NCBI RefSeq assembly: GCF_900091525.1
Contig: NZ_FMCU01000028.1
Coordinates: 1-61,050 of the forward strand
DNA: 61,050 nt
Origin: Micromonospora matsumotoense
GTDB taxonomy: Bacteria; Actinomycetota; Actinomycetes; Mycobacteriales; Micromonosporaceae
Direction: 5' to 3'
The notes beneath the pieces are model-generated. The model worked only from the letters and a program-made list of their open reading frames with translations. It had not been told where the DNA came from and searched no databases. The stretch's first letter is position 1. Each line of letters starts with the position of its first letter. Positions 51,107 through 59,660 of the stretch are shown here, piece after piece. Made by a program: the position numbers and the translations under genes.

Positions 51107-52315
51107 TTAGGACCAGTTGACGGCCAGGACGCCGTGTCGCTTGGTCGTGTGCCACCCGGTCAGGCCGCTGGCGTCGGCGGTGTTCGGGTGGTAGGTGATG
51201 CGCGCTGCGTTGCGCCGGAAGTAGCGGCCCGCCCAGGTGCGGATCATGTCGAGCAGCTCGCTGGCGACCTGGTCGGCCTGCGGGCCGTGGGCGATGACGC
51301 CGGTCTCATAGCCGCTTACGGTGTCCGGGTTCTCGCGTTTGATGCGGTAGGCGAAGGTGTCCCCGCGCACCAGCGCCGGGGTGCCCAGACGCACCGTGCG
51401 GTTGACCACGCCCTGATCGACGGCCTCCTGTGCGGCGTGCAGCATCGGCAGCTCCGGACCGCTGGTCAGCAGGTACAGCTCCAGCTCGTCGGGCATGTCG
51501 AACGGCGTGCCCGACCAGCTCTCCACCGGTGCGGTGTGGAGCGCCTTGCGCAGCGCCGGCACGTCGAAGGTGAGGTCGCTGCTCTGGTCGACGCGCAGAC
51601 CGACATCGGGGGTAACGGCGATCAGCTGCTCGTCGGCGGCGCCGTCGCCCTGCATCGGCACGAACTTGCCGAGCCGGTAGTTGTCGGCCGTCAGCACGTG
51701 ATCGTCGGGGGTGCGGGCGAAGGCGATGAGCCGGGTTATTCCGGCGAAGCGCAGCGGCACGACGATCCGGCCGTCCGGGGTGAGCTGATCGAGCCAGGCG
51801 GGCGGGATGTCCCAGGCCCCGACCGTGACGATGATCCGGTCGAACGGCGCGTACTGGCTCACGCCGTGCTCGGCGTCGGCCAGGATAACGTTGACCTGCT
51901 CGTACCCGGCCCGTTGCAAGCCCGCGCGGGCGCGGTCGATGACGTCGGCGTCAATGTCGACGGTCGTGGCCGAGCCGGTCGGCCCGACCATCTCCGCGAT
52001 CAGCGCGGCGTTGTAACCGCCGGAGCCGATCTCCAGCACGTTCATGCCCGGCCGTACGTCGGCCTGTTCGAGCTGGATGGCCTGGATGTGCGAGGCGGAC
52101 ACCACGCTCGTCTGGCGACCCTGGGCGTCGATCTTGGGAACCAGGGTGGTGTTGGTCTGGTAGACCTTCTCCAGCAGCTCGCCCGGCGCGAAGTCGTGGC
52201 GGGGCACCGCCATCATGGCCGCGGCGACGGCTTCGGTGGTGATGAGCCCCTCGTCGCGCAGCGCAGTCACCATGGCCTGGCGCAAGGTAGTGAAGTCGTC
52301 AACCTGCAACGTCAT
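51107..52315 (-). CDS. FxLD-system PIMT-like O-methyltransferase (copy 1)
   Basis: The protein has 402 residues. The N-terminal two-thirds is a protein-L-isoaspartate methyltransferase fold: VPRHDFAPGELLEKVYQTN, SVVSASHIQAIQLEQADVRP, SAM motif VLEIGSGGYNAALIAEMVG, DRIIVTVGAWDIPPAWLDQL. The C-terminal ~170 residues are specific to lanthipeptide-associated LanS proteins. Characterised relatives such as OlvSA methylate an Asp of the modified peptide and drive isoaspartate formation; the same is inferred here. ATG 52315 has AAGGA ahead. It is a clear paralogue of the next gene and lies directly upstream of the precursor. Confidence 0.85.
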   Translation of the reverse strand: MTLQVDDFTTLRQAMVTALRDEGLITTEAVAAAMMAVPRHDFAPGELLEKVYQTNTTLVPKIDAQGRQTSVVSASHIQAIQLEQADVRPGMNVLEIGSGGYNAALIAEMVGPTGSATTVDIDADVIDRARAGLQRAGYEQVNVILADAEHGVSQYAPFDRIIVTVGAWDIPPAWLDQLTPDGRIVVPLRFAGITRLIAFARTPDDHVLTADNYRLGKFVPMQGDGAADEQLIAVTPDVGLRVDQSSDLTFDVPALRKALHTAPVESWSGTPFDMPDELELYLLTSGPELPMLHAAQEAVDQGVVNRTVRLGTPALVRGDTFAYRIKRENPDTVSGYETGVIAHGPQADQVASELLDMIRTWAGRYFRRNAARITYHPNTADASGLTGWHTTKRHGVLAVNWS

Positions 52316-52441
52316 CTCGATCCTTCTGGGGTAGAGGGCTGTCGGCTGCCTACATGCCGCTTCGCCCGGTGGGTCTGGTTGGTAATCCGGTAGTGCCTGT
52401 AATAAGCCCTGGCCTGCGCGTTCGCCGAGCGGAGAGTTCAG

Positions 52442-53665
52442 CTACTCGCGGGGCCAGGAGATCGTGAGGACGCCGTGGGTCTTGTCCATGACCGTGGCGT
52501 CGGCGGAAATCCGGGCGGGGTCGCTGCCGGTGGGCCAGTAGGCGAAGGTGGGCGACGTGCGGTGGCCCTCGCGATCCCACGCGCGGATCTGCTCGACCAT
52601 CGCAGCGGCGGCCACCTGCCCATCGGCGCCGTAGGCGCGGGCTCCGAACTCGGCGCCAGCGCCTTCCAGGGCGTCACGCAACGCCAGGTAGGCGAACCCG
52701 GCCTCCTGCACGACGGCGAACGGGAACCAGCGCTTCTGGGCGGCAAGGGCAGTCCCCTCGTCAGCGGACAGGCGGCAGAACCCGTCGGCGTACCAGGCGA
52801 GCCACAGGTGCAGGTCGGCGAAGGAGACCCCGTGCTCGATCGTGACACCAGACCAGACCTCGATCTGATCGGTTGCCAGCACACCATCGAGCTGGCTCAT
52901 GTTCGCCGGCGCGTCGGAGTCGAACGTCAACCGGACCTTCCGGCCACTGGGTTCGGGCAGCTCGAGTACCTGGTCGGTACGGCTACCGTCGCCTTGCATC
53001 GGTACGAAGCCCGCGACCTCCGTCGCGGTGCTGACCAGGTGGTCGCCGTCGCGCCGGAAACCAATCACCCGCGTGACGTTGTTCATGATCAGCGGCAGGA
53101 CGAGCACGCCGTCCGGCCGGAGCTGCCGCAGCCAGGCCGGGGCGACGTCCCACGCGCCGACCGTGACGATGATGGCGTCGAACGGACCCTCCCCCGGCAC
53201 GCCGCGCTCGGCGTCGGCGACCAAGACACGGACCCGGCTGCTGTGGCCGATGGCGTCCAGCGCCGACGCGGCCCGGTCGATGACCTCCGGGTCGATGTCG
53301 ATACTGACCACGCGGCCCTGCGACCCGACCACTTCCGCGAGGTAAGCAGCGTTCAGCCCACCGGAGCCGACCTCCAGCACCGTCATGCCGGGACGCAGAT
53401 CGGCCAGCTCCAGCATCCGGGCCTGGATGTAGGCCGCGGACACCGAGGACATCGCCCGGCCGTGCCCGTCGCGCTTGGTCACCACCGAGCGGTCGTAGCC
53501 GTACACCACGGCGAGGTCGGTGTCGTCAGGCATGAACTGCTCGCGGGGCACACGGCGGAATGCGGCCTCCACCGCGTCGGACATGATCATTCCCTGGGTG
53601 CGCAGTTCCGCGACCAGCACGTCTCGCATCTCAGCAGTGCGCTCGGCATCAACAACCTGGACCAC
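52442..53665 (-). CDS. FxLD-system PIMT-like O-methyltransferase (copy 2)
   Basis: The protein has 407 residues from GTG 53665 with AAGGAG six bases ahead. The same PIMT fold is visible: VPREQFMPDDTDLAVVYGYD, SSVSAAYIQARMLELADLRP, SAM motif VLEVGSGGLNAAYLAEVVG, DAIIVTVGAWDVAPAWLRQL. Compared with copy 1 the C-terminal part is diverged (VWSGVTIEHGVSFADLHLWL), suggesting a different substrate or timing. Two full-length LanS-type enzymes for one visible precursor is unusual. The 126 bases between the copies contain no gene. Confidence 0.85.
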   Translation of the reverse strand: MVQVVDAERTAEMRDVLVAELRTQGMIMSDAVEAAFRRVPREQFMPDDTDLAVVYGYDRSVVTKRDGHGRAMSSVSAAYIQARMLELADLRPGMTVLEVGSGGLNAAYLAEVVGSQGRVVSIDIDPEVIDRAASALDAIGHSSRVRVLVADAERGVPGEGPFDAIIVTVGAWDVAPAWLRQLRPDGVLVLPLIMNNVTRVIGFRRDGDHLVSTATEVAGFVPMQGDGSRTDQVLELPEPSGRKVRLTFDSDAPANMSQLDGVLATDQIEVWSGVTIEHGVSFADLHLWLAWYADGFCRLSADEGTALAAQKRWFPFAVVQEAGFAYLALRDALEGAGAEFGARAYGADGQVAAAAMVEQIRAWDREGHRTSPTFAYWPTGSDPARISADATVMDKTHGVLTISWPRE

Positions 53666-53765
53666 TCGACACTCCTTCGTTCATCTCGGCCGGACACCAC
53701 CTGCCGCGTTGCTGATCGGCACAGCTCCGCACAGGCAGACAATCGGGGTGGGCGCGGGGCCGGGT

Positions 53766-54428
53766 TCAGCCGAACAAGCCCGGCTGGTCGGCAGAGCTGG
53801 GGAGGGCAACCTCGGCCGCCAAGCGAAGACTGTCGAAGGTCGGCGGCTTCGTCGGCCACAGCCGGTAGACGAGCTTCGGCAACAGATAGGCGGTCGCGAC
53901 CGTGTCCCAGTACGCGCGGTGAGGATGGCTGCTTCCGGCCGCCGCCTGCATCGTCTCGCGCAGCTGTAGCCGTTCCACGAGGGCGGACAAGGAGCGGTCG
54001 GGGAAGTCCATCGTCCGGGCCAGCGCGAGGGTGTCGAGCAGACCTGCTGGTCGCAGCGTGGGCACGCGCCTGCTCAGCAGCCGCCAGTCCACGTTGATGT
54101 TGTGTCCTAGCAGCCATCGCCCATCGATCAGCTCGGCCAGTCTCGGCGCGAACTGCTCCATCGCAGGTGCCTTGGCCAGGGCCGCATCGGTCAGCCCGGG
54201 TGAGATCCAGGGCCGCTGAGGTATCGACCTTCCGGGGTTGACCAACGAGGTGAACGCCTGGTCAAGGTCCAGCTGCCCGTGCACGAGGGGAACGGCCGCC
54301 ACTTCCAGGATCGCCTCGACGTCGCGGTCTTGGGCGCCGCTGCCCTCCAAGTCGAGAGCGACGATCGGGGTGTCGTGCCAGAGCTGCGAAGCCATCTGTG
54401 TGAGTTTCCCGTACGTAGCGTTAGTCAT
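53766..54428 (-). CDS. DEDDh 3'-5' exonuclease (DnaQ-like)
   Basis: The protein has 220 residues from ATG 54428 (MTNATYGKLTQMASQLWHDT). Exo I is IVALDLEGSG (Asp-x-Glu), Exo II LLGHNINVDWRLLSRRVP (Asp) and Exo III SSHPHRAYWDTVATAYLL (His and Asp), so all four acidic residues and the His are present. It is a free-standing nuclease like those in nucleic-acid turnover or repair. The GTG 54536 extension has no ribosome site. Similar exonucleases appear beside RiPP and regulator genes in actinomycetes, so a direct link to the lanthipeptide is uncertain. Confidence 0.8.
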   Translation of the reverse strand: MTNATYGKLTQMASQLWHDTPIVALDLEGSGAQDRDVEAILEVAAVPLVHGQLDLDQAFTSLVNPGRSIPQRPWISPGLTDAALAKAPAMEQFAPRLAELIDGRWLLGHNINVDWRLLSRRVPTLRPAGLLDTLALARTMDFPDRSLSALVERLQLRETMQAAAGSSHPHRAYWDTVATAYLLPKLVYRLWPTKPPTFDSLRLAAEVALPSSADQPGLFG

Positions 54429-54562
54429 TTCACACCGCGCCGCCTGCTCGAACTGTTCGCGTCCGCCGGCCAGCGTCGAGACCCGCTCAGGGTCTGCGAG
54501 ATGGCCGTCGAATGAGCGGCCGTGAGGAAGCCCCACACGCTGCTACCGAAGCGCATAGCTGC

Positions 54563-54847
54563 TCACGCCCCCTTCTGGGTTCGCGCAGGGCGCAGCGCGA
54601 CGATGAGGGCTCGTTCGCCGGAGGCGGTCAGACTGATGGTCATTGCGCGCTGGTGGGGCACCAGGTCGACAAGCCGCAGGCTCAGCAGCAGGTTGACCGC
54701 GTCGCGGACGGTCGTCTCCTTGACGCTGGCATGGATCTTCAACGCCTCGGTCAGCGTGCCAACGGTCCATTGCCGTCCGGGCTGCTCGACCAAAGCCTGA
54801 TAGATCCGCCTGCGTGCCGAGGTCGGCCGGTTCAACACGGCTTCCAT
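54563..54847 (-). CDS. Small winged-helix protein
   Basis: The protein has 94 residues from ATG 54847, overlapping the upstream stop (ATGA). RRRIYQALVEQPGRQWTVGT, LTEALKIHASVKETTVRDAV, NLLLSLRLVDLVPHQRAMTI and a final SLTASGERALIVALRP give the helix-turn-helix and wing pattern of a small transcription factor. No effector-binding part is present. It may regulate the adjacent operon. The longer frame to 54967 is antisense to nothing obvious but lacks protein character. Confidence 0.65.
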   Translation of the reverse strand: MEAVLNRPTSARRRIYQALVEQPGRQWTVGTLTEALKIHASVKETTVRDAVNLLLSLRLVDLVPHQRAMTISLTASGERALIVALRPARTQKGA

Positions 54848-55440
54848 CACGGCGCTCCCGTCGGCGCGGCGGACGCGGCGGAACCGGTGGCGAGCACCCA
54901 CATGGCCCGCCGGGCGTGGGGACACGGCGCCCAGCAGAAGTGGGCCAGGTAGGCGCAAGCGGCGCACATGCCGTGCTCGTCTGTGTGATGTATACCGAGG
55001 GTGGTGCGTGCCTGGCCGGCCTCAGCAGTCCCTGGAGCGTCCGGCGCACCGCTCGCTGAGACGGTGTCGCCGTGGCGGGAGTCTTGTGCGGGCCTGTCGC
55101 GCAGCCGGAGGCGGGTGGCATGAACCGTCTCGACCATCGTCTCGTCGGAGCCGGGCACGGTGTAGGCGACCAGGGCGGAGCTGCCGATCGTGCTGTGGAC
55201 GGTGGCGGGCAGCCATGCGCTGCCGATGTACGCCCACACGCGGGTACTGGGGGTGCAGCTGCCGATGGCTGCGGGTGCGTGGTCGCAAGGGCCGTGCGCA
55301 GGCGGGCCACTGCCGGGCGTTGTGCTCGCCTGTCCGGGAATGATCTTCTTGATCAGGGTGAGCAGCAGGCCGCCGATGGTGTGCGTAGTCCGGGCCGGTG
55401 CCGCCAGGGGCGGCGTCGCAGGTGTGACGCGGGTTGTCAT
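54847..55440 (-). CDS. Hypothetical protein with C-terminal Cys/His cluster
   Basis: The protein has 197 residues from ATG 55440, preceded by GGAGGAGACG. The N-terminus is Thr/Pro/Ala-rich with a short hydrophobic helix (TIGGLLLTLIKKIIPG). A middle part contains SCTPSTRVWAYIGSAWLPAT and YTVPGSDETMVETVHATRLR; the last 45 residues have GMCAACAYLAHFCWAPCPH, four Cys plus His, probably a zinc knuckle. No family is recognised. It overlaps the small winged-helix gene and is probably cotranscribed with it. Confidence 0.55.
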   Translation of the reverse strand: MTTRVTPATPPLAAPARTTHTIGGLLLTLIKKIIPGQASTTPGSGPPAHGPCDHAPAAIGSCTPSTRVWAYIGSAWLPATVHSTIGSSALVAYTVPGSDETMVETVHATRLRLRDRPAQDSRHGDTVSASGAPDAPGTAEAGQARTTLGIHHTDEHGMCAACAYLAHFCWAPCPHARRAMWVLATGSAASAAPTGAP

Positions 55441-55498
55441 CGTCTCCTCCAAGGACGCTCGGGGTGGGCGGTACCGGCCCGGCTTCGCCGGGTGTCGG

Positions 55499-56406
55499 TT
55501 ACACCGACACACCGTTTGCGGGGGCGAGGCCGCCTCGGCGGTCCACGGTCAGGTAGAGGCTGTAGTCGTTCAGTACGAATCCCGGCACGCCGTATTCGGA
55601 GGCCAGGAGCACGCCGGTGTTGCGCTCGAACAGCAGGGAGAAACGAGTACCGCCGTCGGCGACGGTGACTCCGATCGCCTTGCGCCCAGCCCGGTCGGTG
55701 GCCTCGCCGAGGAAGCTCACTCCCGGCTGGACGGCCACCAGGCGCAGCAGCGCCGCCCGCGCGGCGCGATCGAGGTAGGTCTCGCGATACAGGCTCCTGA
55801 TGGTGTCGAAGAAGACCAACGGCGGCATCGTGATGTCGCACGCCGGCAGGCACGAGACCGTCGACGGGCGGCCTCCATAGCCCGCGCCGAGGACACGCGC
55901 CAGCTCGGCCGGATTTACCCACGGGGTTCTTGGCGGTTCGCGGAACGACTCCACCTCATCAGCACTGCGGGTCGTCCGTTGCGGCTTGATCGGGTCGAAG
56001 ACGCGGCGCACGCCGATCTGGGCCATGTCGAACGTGCGGGCCCACAGCCCAGTAAGGCGTTTCTCAGACCGGATCTGGGAGCCGTCCTCCACCTGCCAGG
56101 TCTCGGTAAGGAACCCGATGATCTGATCGTCGGCCCGTGCCCACTGCTCGATCTTGGTGTAGCAGTACCCGCCGTGGGGGCGTCGGCCGGGGTGGACTCC
56201 AGCAGGTCGGCCATCGCAATCAGCGGTCCCGCCGCGTCGGCAGGCGGCGTCGGTGAGTTGGCCGCCACCGGTGGCCTCGTTGCGTTGGCCGCCACGGGGG
56301 ACGGCACTGCCGAAGGGTCTCGGGGTACCAAAAGGATCGCGAAGACCGCGACCGCGACTGGCCCGATCCATCGGTGGCCCGGCATAAGAATGGAGGAAGC
56401 GGTCAT
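55499..56406 (-). pseudogene. CU044_5270-like membrane-anchored protein with a frameshift
   Basis: The gene starts at ATG 56406 with a membrane segment (WIGPVAVAVFAILLVPRD) and a Pro/Ala linker, up to MADLLESTPADAPTAG. The continuation YCYTKIEQWARADDQIIGFL, ETWQVEDGSQIRSEKRL, and the C-terminal part GEATDRAGRKAIGVTVADGG through ASEYG are in another frame. The break is near 56170-56190, so one base is missing or extra. The layout (membrane anchor plus a Y-x-K-x-E-W domain) matches actinobacterial CU044_5270-type proteins of unknown function. It overlaps the GNAT gene by four bases. Confidence 0.6.
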
Positions 56407-57041
56407 GACCGGCTGTCGTTCTTCTGCGCAGACACCTGGTGGACAGAGGGGTTGCGCCACATGGGCCACAGGGGCGGCCCGTCGTCGGGGAGGTGGAACA
56501 CGCCCCGCTGCTGGTAGGCGTGCCGCAGGTACAGGTCGCGGCTGCGGGCCAGGCTCGCTTCCAGGTACGCCGGGACGCCTTCGGCGTCAAGCACTGCGTG
56601 GTGATGGCGCAGCAGCGCCGAGCCGACGCCACGCGACTGCTCGCCGGGCAGCACGCCCAGGAAGGCCAGATAGTGGTGGAACACGCCGCGCGGGTGGTGC
56701 TGGTCCAGCGTGTGGTCGAGCGCGCGGAACTGTTCGACCCACCAGCCGGTGGCTCCAGCGAGCCGCTCGTCGTAGTCGTCCGGTGGGGCGCTGTCAGTGC
56801 GGGGCTGCCAGATGGCCACGCCGGTGAGGTCGTCGGTGACGTCCACGATGCCGTGGTCCAGGCCATGGCGAACGAAGATCTCGAAGTACGGCAGATAGAC
56901 CTTCCGACGCACCCCGACGTCCGGTATCAGCCAGTCGCCGACCGGCGAGATCAGGAAGGCGTCGGTCAGCAGCGTCGAGAGCTGCTCGATGTCGGCTGCC
57001 TGCGCCCGGCGGATTGTGAGGCGCACCGGCGTGGTGGTCAT
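56403..57041 (-). CDS. GNAT-family N-acetyltransferase
   Basis: The protein has 212 residues from ATG 57041 (MTTTPVRLTIRRAQAADIEQ). The acetyl-CoA pyrophosphate loop is SRGVGSALLRHHHAVLDAEG after the beta-4 strand HHYLAFLGVLPGEQ, and the C-terminal part contains YLEASLARSRDLYLRHAYQQ, all standard GNAT features. The substrate is unknown; linkage to the lanthipeptide locus raises the possibility of peptide acetylation or self-resistance. It overlaps the permease gene (57038) and the next gene by four bases each, so it is in a tight operon. Confidence 0.8.
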   Translation of the reverse strand: MTTTPVRLTIRRAQAADIEQLSTLLTDAFLISPVGDWLIPDVGVRRKVYLPYFEIFVRHGLDHGIVDVTDDLTGVAIWQPRTDSAPPDDYDERLAGATGWWVEQFRALDHTLDQHHPRGVFHHYLAFLGVLPGEQSRGVGSALLRHHHAVLDAEGVPAYLEASLARSRDLYLRHAYQQRGVFHLPDDGPPLWPMWRNPSVHQVSAQKNDSRS

Positions 57042-58552
57042 GGCTGGCCTGCCTCGGCCAGGCTGGGCACGAGCGTGAACGGGCTGGCCGGTGCCGCGTT
57101 GGCACCCATGCCGACCGCGACGTAGACGTCCGGGTTCCACGCCTTCAGCAGACCCGCCCGCACCAGGCCCAGCGCAGCGGCGGCAGCGAACGACGCGGGG
57201 AACAACCAGCGCAGCGGCGAGTCCGCGCCGACGCCGAGCAGCACGTCGAACTGTGCGACGGTCAGGTACAGCATCCAGACCAGCGCGGCGGTCGCCAGGA
57301 CGGGAGCGCCGATCCTGCGCCAGGAGGGCTCCCCCCGGTGGTCGCGGGCGAAGAAGCCGATGACCGCGACCGAGGTCAGGGTCATCAGGATGAGGACCCC
57401 GAGTCCGCCGGACACGGTGACCCAGAAGAACAGGTGGATGATCGGGTCAGCCTGTGCGATGGCGTAGCCGACCAAGACGACGAACGCGAGGACGCTCTGA
57501 GCGATCGAGCCGGCTTTCGGGGCTCCGGTGCGCCGGCTGGTGCGGCCGAGAACGCCCGGCAGGACCCGCTCACGCCCGAGGCTGAACAGGTAGCGGCCCA
57601 CCGTGTGGTGGAAGGACAGCAGGGCGGCGAACAGTGAGGTCACGAACAGCATGTGGCCCAGGTCGACGAAGAACTGCCCGAGGTGCGGCTGCACCAGCGT
57701 GAAGATCAGCTCGGTGCTGTGCTCCTGTGCGGCGGACACGATCTTGTCCGGGCCGGTGGCCACGGTGAGCGCCCACGCCGAACCCCCGTAGAGCAGGCCG
57801 GTCACGGCGACGGCGATGTAGGTCGCGCGGGCGACCGTACGCCTCGGGTCGCGGGTTTCCTCCGAGAAGACGGTGGTCGCCTCGAACCCCACGAAGCCGG
57901 TCACCGCGGTCACCAAGGCCGCGCCGATCCCCGAGGCCACCAGGAAGCCCGGCGACAGCGTCGAGAAGCTGACCACGCCGTCGACCGGGTGGGCGACCAT
58001 GACGATCGCGAACACGGCCGCGACCGCGACCTCGGCGGCGAGCATGACGGCCAGGACGATGCCGTTGAGGTCGATCCGCATGACGCCGAGGACGCCGACG
58101 ACGGCCCAGCCCGCCAGGGCGCAGACCCACCAGGCGACGGAGACATCGAACCGGTCGTTCAGCCAGCCGGACAGGACCGCGCCGAAACCGCCGTAGAGCC
58201 CGATCTGCATCGCGTTGTAGGCCAGGATCGCGATCATGGCCGCGCTGACGCCCGACGGTCGGCCGATGCCCCGGCTGATGTAGCTGTAGAAGCTCCCGGC
58301 GTTGACCAGGTACCGGGACATCGAGACGTAGCCCACGGTGAACAGCGCCAGGATGATCGCGACCGCCAGGTACGCGACCGGGATGCCTTCGCTACCGGTG
58401 ATGGCGAAGCCGCTGGTAGCGCCCCCGGCGGTCACGGTGAGCGGCGCGGCGGCGGCCATAACGAAGATCACTACCGCTGTCGTGCCGAGTCGGCTGCGTG
58501 CCAGCGTGCTGGCCACGTTGCTCGATGTTGCGGGTATGTCTGGGTTTCGCAT
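57038..58552 (-). CDS. APC-superfamily permease
   Basis: The protein has 504 residues from ATG 58552. About 12 membrane helices are visible. The first has MAAAAPLTVTAGGATSGFAI, typical of the APC amino-acid permease unwound helix 1; the sixth region is VGFEATTVFSEETRDPRRTV, the family motif after helix 6. The substrate is not predictable from sequence. As part of the minus-strand operon it might supply amino acids or export a product, but a direct role in lanthipeptide export is unproven; no LanT-type ABC transporter is seen in the window. Confidence 0.85.
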   Translation of the reverse strand: MRNPDIPATSSNVASTLARSRLGTTAVVIFVMAAAAPLTVTAGGATSGFAITGSEGIPVAYLAVAIILALFTVGYVSMSRYLVNAGSFYSYISRGIGRPSGVSAAMIAILAYNAMQIGLYGGFGAVLSGWLNDRFDVSVAWWVCALAGWAVVGVLGVMRIDLNGIVLAVMLAAEVAVAAVFAIVMVAHPVDGVVSFSTLSPGFLVASGIGAALVTAVTGFVGFEATTVFSEETRDPRRTVARATYIAVAVTGLLYGGSAWALTVATGPDKIVSAAQEHSTELIFTLVQPHLGQFFVDLGHMLFVTSLFAALLSFHHTVGRYLFSLGRERVLPGVLGRTSRRTGAPKAGSIAQSVLAFVVLVGYAIAQADPIIHLFFWVTVSGGLGVLILMTLTSVAVIGFFARDHRGEPSWRRIGAPVLATAALVWMLYLTVAQFDVLLGVGADSPLRWLFPASFAAAAALGLVRAGLLKAWNPDVYVAVGMGANAAPASPFTLVPSLAEAGQP

Positions 58553-58583
58553 AAAAGAAAGCTCCCGAGGAGGGGTGGGTGTG

Positions 58584-59213
58584 TCAGGTGCGGTGGGCGA
58601 GCACCGCGTCACCGATGGCCGCGTGGGTGTGGTGCAGCAGCGAGCGCATCAGGGGCCAGAGCCGGCCGACCTGGTGACGCAGGAACTCGGAGGTCGCGGA
58701 GGTAGCGCCGTCGAGCAGGAACGACTCCAGGCCAGTGGCCAGGACGAGTCCGGCGAGTGCGAGATCGTCGTAGTTCAGCGGTTCGTGTCGCCTCAACCGC
58801 TGCGACAGCAACGCCCAGGGCTTGGCGGCCACGTTCATGTCGACCGGTACGTACAGCACTCCGGTCTGGCGACCGAGTCTGCGTACGGGTGATATCCGCA
58901 CGTGGCCGTTTCGCAGCAGGCGTTGCGCAAGCTGGGTTTGGGCTTGCTTGCTGAGGAAGTTGAGCCAGGTACGGATGTCGTGCCGGCGGCCCTCCTCGGC
59001 GATGAGCTGGTCGAGGATGACGTGCATCAGCGAGTCCTCGGGCGGGCGCCGGTCAGCGACGGAAATGGCAGAGTCCTCGACGTGGACACGCCTCGTGCCG
59101 ATCAGCTCAGCCAGTAAGGCAGCGGCGCAGCCTAGATCGACCGCGAGGGGGTGCAGGCGAGGCTTGCCCGTCACGTCGTTGTGGGCGAGCCGGAAGTAGT
59201 CATTGCCGAGCAT
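58584..59213 (-). CDS. GPP34 (GOLPH3/Vps74-like) family protein
   Basis: The protein has 209 residues from ATG 59213 with GGGAGG upstream. The start MLGNDYFRLAHNDVTGKPRL and following LAVDLGCAAALLAELIGTRR, then TWLNFLSKQAQTQLAQRLLR and TGLESFLLDGA, match the bacterial GPP34 family, relatives of the Golgi phosphoinositide-binding protein GOLPH3. Bacterial members are common in actinomycetes with unknown function, often next to regulators. It is the first gene of the minus-strand run, 31 bases ahead of the permease start. Confidence 0.8.
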   Translation of the reverse strand: MLGNDYFRLAHNDVTGKPRLHPLAVDLGCAAALLAELIGTRRVHVEDSAISVADRRPPEDSLMHVILDQLIAEEGRRHDIRTWLNFLSKQAQTQLAQRLLRNGHVRISPVRRLGRQTGVLYVPVDMNVAAKPWALLSQRLRRHEPLNYDDLALAGLVLATGLESFLLDGATSATSEFLRHQVGRLWPLMRSLLHHTHAAIGDAVLAHRT

Positions 59214-59660
59214 CGGACCGGCCTCCCTCGTTGACGATCATGAAAAGCCCTGACCCCCAGCCCGCCGCCGCGCTCTCGACAGCTACGACGGCGGGCGGGC
59301 GCTAGGTGCGGCACGTAGCGGCGGGTATGGTCAGCCGCAGCGCGTCGCGCTGCAGGCTGTCCGCCATCCCGTACGGCTTCGCCGCAGGTGGTGACCTCGG
59401 CCGGGCGTAAACCCGGAATCCGGCCCCCGGTGATCGATACATCGTTTGTGGTAGGTCCACCTTCATGGACAGTCCGCATAACCCGGAATCCCGGACTACC
59501 ACTTGATCTGGCACCCATTCTGTTGCCCAGATGCCTTCTGACCTGCTGCTTCGTGGGGGCGGATGGCGTCTGCCGGGCTTCGGTCGGCAAAACCAGGGTT
59601 ACGCTGCCGCGTGGCCGGTACGCGCTCGCCCTCCGGCACGAGTTCGGCCGGAGGTGTGTC
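59214..59660. promoter_or_regulatory. Divergent intergenic region between GPP34 and XRE genes
   Basis: No gene is seen. The segment must hold promoters for the minus-strand operon (start 59213) and the plus-strand regulator (start 59661). Two similar copies of a box, AACCCGGAATCC, occur at 59412 and 59481. The second is bracketed by AGTCCG and CGGACT (59471-59497), a possible operator for the XRE protein. Confidence 0.4.

Noticed and set aside
51134..52393. 419-codon plus-strand frame over the first methyltransferase
   Set aside because: Antisense to a clear PIMT-like gene; composition rich in Val, Arg, Gly and His with no domains.
52475..54097. 540-codon plus-strand frame over the second methyltransferase
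   Set aside because: The same reason: antisense to a gene with a readable SAM-binding motif.
57653..58705. 350-codon plus-strand frame over the permease gene
   Set aside because: Antisense shadow (Asp/Arg/Gly-rich) of a 12-helix permease.
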